A stretch of DNA of 64,000 nt from Gnetum montanum (lineage: Eukaryota > Streptophyta > Gnetopsida > Gnetales > Gnetaceae): positions 795,388 to 859,387 of the forward strand of contig MNCI01016355.1 in assembly GCA_015680685.1 (NCBI GenBank). Direction: 5' to 3'. Under the pieces are notes generated by a model. That model did not search any database. It was not told where the DNA came from and saw only the letters and a program-made list of their open reading frames with translations. Below, in pieces: positions 55,850-64,000 of this stretch (within the stretch, counting starts at the first letter, position 1; every line of letters begins with the position of its first letter). The position numbers were made by a program, and so were the translations under genes.

Positions 55850-56480
55850 GACTAGAGTTGCTGCACATAGTTGCACCTAGAGTCACTATACATGATGCAT
55901 GGAACATGATTCATCTTGATCTTCCCAAAAGGATTTTCCTTGGAAATTTCAAGGGAGAGATCTCAAAGTCCCAAACATGCATCCACTATGCTAAGCCATG
56001 CTCTTCCCATTATAATATGGAAGTCTTCCTTGCAATTATCGACATGGATCACCAAGAAATCAGCAAGGTAGGACCACCCACAAATGGTGGTCACAATATC
56101 TTCTACCAATCCCAAGGGAATAGTAATGGATTAGTTTGTCAACTTGAGCCGAATGTTGCTTTTCTTCAATGGAGGCAGGTTCCAAGTCTTGTACATATAT
56201 GTGAAATTAGGTTGACACTTGACCCCAAATCTAGAAGAGCTTTTCATGGCTGGTTACTTGCCACATAAAGGTATATGATAGGGCTTCCTAGATCAACCAA
56301 TTTCATAGGGAGATGACTCACCTTGATCCAGTTTATCATAGCATATGTTAACATGAAATTTTTCACCTCAGAACTAAATTGGTTTGAAGGTTTCTTGAAG
56401 GATTGAGCATTAGAGGTAGTTGGAGATAGTAGGGAATTGGCCACAAGTGAATGTGAGGGTGTGTTGAGGTTATTCATCTA
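55850..56480 (-). pseudogene. Element B protease region
   Basis: The minus strand contains MKLVDLGSPIIYLYV (DLGS at the place of the D-T/S-G active site) and, about 80 residues on, CKEDFHIIMGRAWL, matching the I-x-LGRPWL motif of retroviral-type aspartic proteases. Broken frames. Confidence 0.5.
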
Positions 56481-58830
56481 GAAAAAGGAATGTTTCTATG
56501 GTTTTGATTCTGACCTTCTTGGTTGAGAAACTAGTTGTAAATTGATGGCCATCATGGCATTACACTACTATGGCTGTGGAGGTATTTCTCCCTACATGGG
56601 TGGAGCAAGAGGTAGTTGAGTTGAGGACTAATGGATAGGTATGATACAAGGAGGTGGTAGAGGATAGTGCAGATGTGGGTTTTCCCCGTTAGGTGATGGA
56701 GGTTGGGCCTAAAAGTATTTTGGAGGGTAGTAATGATTTTGGAAGGTTACGTGGCTAGAAGAGTCCCACGGGGAGATTGGCTACTGAATGTAGTACCCAT
56801 AAGGATCTAGTTGCCAGTAAGGGTACTACTACCTTGGGGGTGGCATCTCCCATGATTGTGGGTGTTGCCATTGCTGGTAGTGCTCATACAGTTATGGTGA
56901 AGCTTCACCTAGATAATATCCTTGCTACTGGTGGAACTTCTTGGAACAACCTTGGGGATAAGGCAATCTCTGATGTGTTTGCCTTTTTACTAAGCAAGAT
57001 TTTAGAGCATACACCCTAGACTCTTGCAAATGTGACACCACGCAGCAACATCCCTTAGGATGTTCACACTAGCATATGCCACATCCATCATCTTCCTTGG
57101 TGTCCAAGTCTGCAACTTTTTCTACCATAGCCACCTTGTCCTTCCCTTTGTGGTAGGCATGTTTAGCCTCCTTTATCCTTCATCGATCTAGATCATTACA
57201 TTGTTCTTTGGATTCTTTGACAATTTTTAGAACACTTTGGAATTTTTCATCCAAAGAATCCCACATCTTGTCCATCTTGGCCAAAATTTCAGAAGTGAAC
57301 TTTTGTATAGGTAGAGTCTTCTTGTTCACCACTACATCCAAAGATGAATCCTCCTTGTCTTCACAGAATCAGACCTCCCTCTTTTGGATGGAAGGGTCTC
57401 GATTATATTCCTCTACACTTTTCCATTTCCATAGTTCCCCCTCTTCCTTGGCTACCTACTCAATTAATCACTAAAGTTGATAAGCCCTTAACTTGGATAG
57501 CTGTAAGGGTCCTTCTTGTTTTGAAATGGAGCCCATCTATGAGATGGCAGAGTTGCTCCCATTGAGAGTAGTCATGACTGGGGCATCGATGCAACAACAA
57601 GTAATATTTGCCCATGGCTACATCTAAGGGCTTGTGGCTACCTTGTTTCCACCCCTAGATTTTTTGTCTTAGATTAGACACCCTGGAGTAAGTTTGGTAT
57701 TTGTCATTGAAGAGCTCCAGCATCGTGTTCCATCGCTTGATCGATTCTAGCTCCAAATATCAGTACCAACTTTCTACCTTCTTGATGAGTGTTCGGGGGA
57801 ATAGCTTGAGTTTTTGCCATTCATTTTCAATATTCTTTAGGGTGTAGGCATCATGAAATGCTTGTAGGTAAGTCTAAGGATCATAGTTATATCCCCCTTC
57901 AAGCCTAGGAATGTTGTTCATATCAAGGTGCTTGATTCGACTATCTCGCAAATGCTAGGTAGGTATGTGGATTGCCTTTGCTATGTTGAGCATGCTTCGA
58001 GTGGCAAGAAGTGGTTTATCAAGGTCATGGTCCTAATGATGGCCATGGCATCCATGATGGTCTCTACTACCTCTCTTTTTGTGATGGTGATCCTCCTATA
58101 ATTGCCCATGCCCTCGATCACATTGTCCCTATCAGCCTCCTTAATCATCATCATCATGATCCCTCCTATGATGGTTGCAGTTAGATTCAGAATGTAATGA
58201 AGCTAAGGTGAAAAGAGAGGGATGAGTAGAGGGGGAGGGACTATGACCACCATTGTGTTGATCATCCCCTCTTCCATGACAATGGCCTTGACCATCACAT
58301 TCATGTTCACCTTCACCATGATCTCCTCCGGGAGATCCCTCAACATCCTAGAACTCCTGGTCACTTGAACCTCTATTTTGTATGATGGATTAGATGTTCT
58401 GATGTGGGGGCAAAGATGTGGAAGAATGAGGACTATGAGGCATAGGTTCCTTCTCATCATGTTGGGTTTGTAGGGACAAAGGGTTACTAGACCATTTTCC
58501 CTTTTCTTGTTCATGGTGTTTGGCTTGTTGCAGGTCCTGCTTATGCTATGTCTCATTTGGATGATAGTCCTGATAATCGTGATCCTCCATCATGTACTCC
58601 TCAACTCGATCTTGAATGTCCAATCTGGTGAGAGTTTGGAGTAGCATTCCAAGAGCCAATCGATCAGGGAGCAATATAACGTTGCCCTTCATGTCCCACC
58701 ATTACATCTGCTCATCCTAATGCAAGATGAAGGTGAAGTTGGGTATATACTCATCTAGATGAGTATATATCACTCGACATTCCTAGGGCACCTAGGGCTT
58801 GGATTTTTCTCGCATGTGAGAAGAAGACAT
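56481..58830 (-). pseudogene. Element B gag pseudogene
   Basis: The ATG at 58830 opens with MSSSHMREKSKP. A His/Asp-rich segment lies at about 58100-58330. The gag core at about 57960-57690 reads NIPRLEGGYNYDP, LQAFHDAYTLKNIENEWQKL and SIKRWNTMLELFNDKYQTY, the PF03732 pattern shared with elements A and D. A decayed CHICK-type zinc knuckle may lie near 57030. Stops are frequent. Confidence 0.7.
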
Positions 58831-58973
58831 ATTAGTGTTAAATAACAAATAACTTAGTGTGTTGTACTCTTACCTAATTTTTTTAGTGTGAGTATCTATT
58901 GACGTAATGGGTCCATTCAAATGAAGTGAACGAGGATCTTACTAAGGCTAGATAGTGCACAGAAGACTAACAA

Positions 58974-58991
58974 TCCCTAGCAACAGTGCCA
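58974..58991 (-). promoter_or_regulatory. Primer binding site of element B (tRNA-Asp type)
   Basis: The minus strand reads TGGCACTGTTGCTAGGGA one base after the LTR end. It is the third PBS in the window with the same layout. Confidence 0.8.
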
Positions 58992-58992
58992 A

Positions 58993-59900
58993 TGATGAGT
59001 AGTGAGATACCCCTACACCCAACCATATGAATCACAAGCATTCACGCATGATCTAATTGAATTCGAAAGACTGCGAGCACTTATGCATAGTATTCTAGCC
59101 ATCAAAATCCAAGTTAGAATGGTCATTGTCTTCTCAACCTCACTTGTGACATTCTAGAACGATGGTTAAGTGAGACTGAGGCATATGATTTTTTATGTGT
59201 TTTCTTTTATTCTTAATGTTTAATTCTTCTAATATTGAGAGAAAAAGGCTAGATAATCTATGATTTCACTACGCTATTGCTCAACTATCCTAGCATAAGC
59301 GACTGGCCTCACCCTCTATGCACATCCCAAGCATGCCCTAATCACTACTGGGTTGCCAGATGTTAAGCGTCATTGGGTTGCCAAGTGTCAGACATATGTT
59401 TGAGGTGGTCATGCTTATGTGTTCTCATGGACTCCTAAAACATACCGTAACTATAAAGTGATAACAAAAGCATCAAAATTATGAAAGTGCAATAACAAAA
59501 GCATTAGAATTGTTAAAGTATTGAAATATCAATGCTTAAGTAATCTAGTTCAAATGCTGCAAGGAATGTTCAAAAAGCTCATCTTTATTGTCATTCATGC
59601 CAGTGGGCTTAGGTACATTAGCACTTGAATAAAGAGTCGTACAGGCTTCAAACTACGTTTGTGGCCACTTGGAAAATAATCTAACTCCTGCGGAAACAAA
59701 CTACAAGAGCTTCGCTACAACTTGAACAAAAAGTGCGATAAATGTGATGGGTGCACACATATTTATAGTGGAAAATGGACTTTGTGTTGATGAGGCCACG
59801 TCAATGCTTGAAAATATGCATCAATGGGGTCACGTCGACGCGTTTGTGTTAACGAGGCTTCGTCGATGCAGCCTAGTCAATGTAGTGACTGGATGCTTCA
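58993..59900 (-). mobile_element. 5' LTR of element B
   Basis: 908 bp from TGATGAGTAG to GGATGCTTCA on the plus strand. TATA on the minus strand near 59757-59770 and AATAAAGATGAG near 59580-59590 (complement). U3 has CpG-rich GTCACGTCGACGCG near 59828. Aligned by eye to 46321-47229 the two agree over the full length. Confidence 0.88.
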
Positions 59901-59908
59901 TTAGTCTT

Positions 59909-60365
59909 GATTATACAATAGGTTAAGTTTTCACTACTTTGTGTATTTTAATTTCATTATACTAATTATCTTTACATTAATATTATTGCTCATCACAAAA
60001 TTTATCTAATAATTCATCATTGTAACTTTACTGTAATGTACCATCTTATATATTTTTATGAATTACATTAAAAGAACATTACCTTATTATCTTTAGATAA
60101 GGTGCTAGTTATAGGAGCTTTTTATGAATATGACAAAGTCTTTGCAAGAGGTAAGTAGAATTGGATAGTAGAACATGTAATAGCAAATGTTCATTAATAT
60201 CTTTCAATAGTTAGTTATTGAAGTAATGCTATAGGTTGAACTTACCTTTTTATTGTGTTACTAAGGTCATTTGTCACTTAATGCTATTACATTCTACTTA
60301 ATTTTGTGTTTATAAATATATCCCATTTTCTTTATTTTATAACTTCTATTTACCAATGAAATGTT
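59909..60365. other. Unassigned AT-rich DNA
   Basis: Right flank of element B; no gene or repeat recognised. Confidence 0.35.
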
Positions 60366-60432
60366 ACCTTAGTGACAAGACTCTTAATTTGAAAGCTCAA
60401 AGTCATGGGTTAGGTTTTAATAGACAATTTGA
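60366..60432 (+). mobile_element. SINE family 1 head fragment
   Basis: ACCTTAGTGACAAGACTC, then AAAGCTCAAAGTCATGGGTT and TAGACAATTT, the family 1 head with a decayed B box. Confidence 0.45.
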
Positions 60433-61129
60433 TGTCTTTGTTGCTTTGTAATTATGCATCAAATGAATCTCATTCTTGAAAGCTAGGAATCGAGGATTCA
60501 TGATTCAATTCACGTTTGGGTATGCAAGCATATGCAAAGACTAGCTACGAGTTCGCAAGTGGGGATGTGAATTAAAAAATAATAAAATATTTAAATCAAA
60601 TATTTTTCAATTTTTTTTCACATTTTACTACTATTAAAAATTATTTTTAAATTAAATTAAATTAAAAATTTTGGGAAAGAATCTTTTGTGCTCTCGCTTC
60701 CGAAATGTATGGTTTGTAGCTAAGAGATAGTGAGCTTATACATCTAGTTTATTAGATCTAATGTGGTGTACATAAAATTTTATTTTACCTTCTAAATTAG
60801 TCCACATCTATGTTAAAACCTTTTGCTTGGCTATTTAGCAAATATGCTTAGGATTTTGCTACATGTCCTCCCATAAAATATTTCATTTTCTTAACCAGTA
60901 CATCCCTTAAAAATACTAATCATGGTCTCATGGATCTGATATTGGGGCCTAAGAAAAACACAATTCATCAAGATCTAAAACACTCCAAAAAAAATTTGGT
61001 AGAATATTATATTTAAAGTAATAAGGCTATTAGATTGAGTATGGTCTCATTAATTATAGTTGTTCTTATGGAGGAGGCATTGAAAATAAAACTAGATAAT
61101 TTTATACCCTCCCAAGACATATAGCCAAC
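60433..61129. other. Unassigned AT-rich DNA
   Basis: No gene is seen. Low-complexity A/T runs lie near 60570-60670. Confidence 0.35.
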
Positions 61130-61255
61130 ACAAAATTTTCATATAGCTTAATTACAACTTTATAACTTAGTGTTATACATTGAAATCAAATTTATAAGAA
61201 GTAACCAAATCAAGAGTTTTATTACTGGGATAACATCTCACTATTAGGATTGCAC
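61130..61255 (-). mobile_element. SINE family 1 copy, minus, decayed
   Basis: The complement ends AATAGTGAGATGTTATCCC ... AAACTCTTGATTTGG (head), with a tail related to TTATAACTTAG. Boxes are poorly kept. Confidence 0.35.
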
Positions 61256-62370
61256 TTATGACTATGTATAATTTATCCAAGTAGCACATAACTTAGCATA
61301 TATTTTAGAATTAAACTTTTAACTTGTAAAATCATGCACCACCTAGCTTAATAAAGCTAGCTATCCCTCATTGACTACTTCGTAAACCATCTCATAAATG
61401 TTTCATTATATGGAAATACCTTGTATGAACTTTGCCAATAATATTTATTTAGGCTTAGAGCATCTTACATGTTTTGAAAGTCATGAATTTTAATTTCAAC
61501 ATTCCAAATAAATAAATAAAATTACATGAGCTATCTAAATTACATTAATTATTAATGATTAATCACTCTTTTAGAATGTTATTTATAAAATTATTATTAA
61601 ATTTCTTATCACCAAGCTACAAATTTTCATCTTGATCTCATTAGTAAAGAAATTTGTTTTGAATAATGTGGTTATTTTAGTAGATTTTATATATAGGGCT
61701 CTAATTATATTTTAATATATTGTTATATTTAAATTTAACTTTGTTAAAATTTATATTGATGCGCAAGGTTGATTAGTTGTATAAATGGGGTGTTTCTCTC
61801 TTCTATTTATCTTGGAAGATTTGTCAACAAGTAAAGATTCTCTCTAGCTTCTTATCTGGCTATCTTTTCTACTAATGCTTTGGATGCTATTTGTAGAGCC
61901 ACCAATATGCCAAATAATCATCATGAAATAAATATTCCTAATGAAGACATGATCCTTCAAACCGATTTTTTGATGATATGTTTCTATTAATTAGAAAATT
62001 AGATGTTGATTTTTAAGTAGTTGTTAATACCAATGATTTGTATTATCATTTCATTGAACCTAAAATCAACTCATAAAGAATTCATGCCATCTATTCCAAA
62101 TTTAATGATAAATCTTCTTAGATATATAAATTAAACATTAAATGACACACGTTGTCTTTCATTGATCATTTTATACTTTTGAATGTTCTATTAGCTCTTA
62201 TAGATACTTCCATATAAATGTGATAAAAAATGTTTAACAAGATAAAAGCCATGAATTTAAATTGTGTAATTGAGTCTCTTCCACTTATCAGAAATTTTTT
62301 TATTTGCTATTTTATCATAGTTACTATTCTAGTATAGTTTGCTACATTTATGGATTTTTCTATATTTCAT
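61256..62370. other. Unassigned DNA, possibly 5' part of a LINE
   Basis: It precedes an RTE-like RT fragment on the same strand and may be its upstream part, but no endonuclease motif was identified. A tRNA-like SINE piece lies near 61285-61370 on the minus strand. Confidence 0.3.
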
Positions 62371-62528
62371 GTAGATCCTTAATACTCATCTCATTAAAAG
62401 CATCAAAATGAGAGGGTCAATGGATGAGGAAAATACTAAGCTCTTCAAGTAATTACACATAGGTTCAAACCTACATCTTTAGACTTAAAGAAGAAGTACC
62501 TTACCATCACTTGAAATGATGGTCCCCC
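62371..62528 (-). mobile_element. SINE family 2 copy, minus
   Basis: The complement starts GGGGACCATCATTTCAAGTG, has TGATGGTAAGGTAC and a B-box-like GGTTTGAACCTA, and ends in the GATGAGTATTAAGGATC tail of family 2. Confidence 0.65.
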
Positions 62529-62684
62529 TTCTAGATTTACCTATGATTCTGTTAATAAAATTCTTCTTCTAAAGATAAAGAAATATTATTAAAGGACTTC
62601 AAAATGATTTGACCAAACAATGGATAATTTGTAGATTTTTTATGCTTTTTAGAAGGAGACAAATCAAATCCAAATAATTATATA

Positions 62685-63030
62685 TTAACCGTGATTAGTA
62701 ACTTATTTACAAAATTTTTAGGTATCATTGTAGAGAAAAATTGAAATGTTGAATAGAAGAAATTAATTTATGTCCAATTTCATAAGCAATGATTTAGAGA
62801 AAAATATTCTACAATAGATTATCTAGTTACTCTAAGATATGACATTAAACAAGTAAAGGAAAATAAAGGCAAAACATTTATATATTTTGTTGATTTTGCT
62901 AGACCATTTGATAGTATTATGAGAGAACAATTATGAAGTAGACTTATGAAACTTAAATTTCATTCTACTTTTTCTTATGTCATTCAAAATTTATACAGAG
63001 AAATAATTTTTGAATTAAAAGATTAAGAAA
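62685..63030 (+). pseudogene. RTE-like LINE reverse transcriptase fragment
   Basis: The plus-strand frame reads ISNLFTKFLGIIVEK, HKQ-stop-FREKYSTIDYL, then KTFIYFVDFARPFDSIMREQ and SRLMKLKFHSTFSYVIQNLY. This follows the non-LTR RT order Q-x-GFR-x-x-x-ST, FVDF-x-KAFDS, LW-x-x-L, I-x-x-LY. The wording is closer to RTE-type than to the L1-type RT at 6700-7166. The catalytic aspartate in VDF is kept; stops and missing downstream domains make it a relic. Confidence 0.65.
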
Positions 63031-63430
63031 CTACATAATCTTATTGTTGGCACATTTGGCCATTCCATGGAATAGTTGGAATATATTTTATTAAAAATTG
63101 GAATAATCTATGGTTGTAAATTTAGAAGTAAATTTACAGCTTTAGTGTTGTGGGTTGATGGGTGTTTTTGGAGAAGTAATTCACTGGTAAATAATTTGAT
63201 GTTGAAGCTTTCTTGATATAAAATGAAAGTGCCAGATTATTCCATATTGGAGATTGGAATATAGTACTATAGCAAACAAGGAATTATATTATTTACATGA
63301 AAGGCATTGGTGAAGAACGTGCTCTAAATTTTTTTGAAAAGGTCCCAAGTTGAGAATCCCTGTATTTTTTGGCCCTAAGATAATGTTTGAAACTCCTTGC
63401 AAAAAAATTAGAAAATAAAACAAAAATCAG
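63031..63430. other. Unassigned DNA
   Basis: AT-rich, no gene seen. Confidence 0.35.
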
Positions 63431-64000
63431 CAGCGCCTCCGTCGTCCTGAAGATTGTACAGCAATGAGAGTGGAGGAAAAGAAGACTATAGTTGGACCAA
63501 CGATTCCTGACACCGTATACCTGCTGAACGTGGCAATGGAGAGGGAGCAAACACCATACATGTAAAGATAATATCAATGGAGGTGTAGTTGCAGGCGAAG
63601 ATGAAGGAAAATTATGACGTTCCTGGAAAATCATGCTGTAGTAAAACTTCAAAACCATCCGCCACGTGACATTCATCCTGGCATAGATAGGCACCATGAA
63701 AACTACCATCTAGATGGGCATAACCAAGTCCTTGGGGCATGAAACATCTTTGCCATAAATGTAGGGATATTTTTAAAAAAATCGAAACCCTCTTCCACAC
63801 ATAATATACAGAGAAAGGAGTCACATTTTGTTAAAACCTCGATTTCATTTCCAGTTTTGCAGGTCGTGGCGGTTCTGGAGGTTGTGGCGATTGTAATGGC
63901 ATGATGAAGGTTCCTGCAGTTTCACTGGATGTAGATCCACGATACATTCGCCCTTGGCTCTGCAATCAATGGCAGTGATTTGGAAGATGATTCAAAAAAA
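63431..64000. other. GC-richer end segment, possible exons of another gene
   Basis: Base composition shifts to roughly half GC, unlike the surrounding transposon DNA but like the saposin gene's promoter and exon 1. On the plus strand, an ATG at 63462 gives MRVEEKKTIVGPTIPDTVYL and reaches a donor-like CAT|GTAAAG at about 63567. An acceptor-like TTTTGCAG (ending about 63862) leads into GRGGSGGCGDCNGMMKV and a stop near 63980. On the minus strand, a 70-codon frame ends at 63612. No domain is recognised, so neither strand can be chosen. Confidence 0.3.

Larger units (their letters stand above)
46321..59900 (-). mobile_element. Element B: near-complete Athila/Tat-like Ty3 element, 13.6 kb
   Basis: LTRs at 46321-47229 and 58993-59900 bound, on the minus strand, PBS, gag, protease, RT, RNase H, integrase, a long post-pol region, a third ORF and a polypurine tract. 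The ends are TG...CA, and perfect 8-bp duplications TTAGTCTT flank it (46313-46320 and 59901-59908). The RT wording (MDDFSTYG, then the RC-x-x-x-NL-x-LNW region) and the Asp-type PBS place it in the Athila/Tat group. LTR divergence is roughly 12-13% by eye, mostly transitions. Stops interrupt every ORF, so it is not autonomous now, although the catalytic residues of RT and integrase remain. Confidence 0.9.

Noticed and set aside
55828-56268. 146-codon plus-strand ORF
   Set aside because: Antisense to the protease region of element B; the minus strand carries the LGRPWL-like motif.

Overview
The window reads as nuclear DNA of a seed plant. It holds one spliced host gene with plant-type introns (3590-12945). 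Almost everything else is old, mutated transposon sequence: Ty3/gypsy LTR elements, plant-type LINEs and tRNA-derived SINEs. One recognisable gene in 64 kb, a 6.6-kb intron full of transposons, AT-rich sequence and heavily decayed LTR copies suggest a large repeat-rich genome. A gymnosperm is my guess, by inference only; no species marker was seen.

Layout. 1-3100: a truncated LTR, a LINE ORF1 remnant and SINE pieces. 3590-12945: a seven-exon gene for a secreted or ER-luminal saposin-B/canopy-like protein of 308 residues. Its fourth intron carries a minus-strand LINE with a SINE inside it, and a solo LTR with a 5-bp target-site duplication. 12946-15085: intergenic DNA with degenerate repeats and a perfect 45-bp minisatellite. 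15086-42118: a nested mosaic of Athila/Tat-like Ty3 elements. Plus-strand pieces (LTR, gag, pol, third ORF) alternate with minus-strand pieces (LTR, gag, 3' region). A different minus-strand gag-protease-only element (24512-37240) is nested inside, and it in turn holds an 800-bp solo LTR. 42119-46312: SINE-rich intergenic DNA. 46313-59908: a nearly complete 13.6-kb minus-strand Athila/Tat-like element with two LTRs, a PBS, gag, protease, RT, RNase H, integrase and a third ORF, flanked by an 8-bp duplication. 59909-64000: old repeats, an RTE-like LINE fragment, a SINE and a GC-richer end segment that may hold exons of another gene.

How the parts relate. At least eight LTRs belong to one family (TG...CATCA ends, AATAAA after a TATA box, a doubled box containing TTGGTAACCC, and a PBS resembling the tRNA-Asp-complementary site). 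Two members are flanked by perfect 8-bp duplications rather than the 5 bp usual for Ty3 elements. Two independent copies of the family encode, downstream of integrase, a sense-strand third protein with an LPFP-x-LIR-x-LCK segment, a long coiled coil and an LPCPWDVP motif.

The two single N bases (41903 and 52276) each sit between two copies of the same 44- or 65-bp sequence. They look like unmerged contig overlaps, not biology. All reading-frame and homology statements come from reading by eye. No database search was run, and element boundaries without a target-site duplication are approximate.
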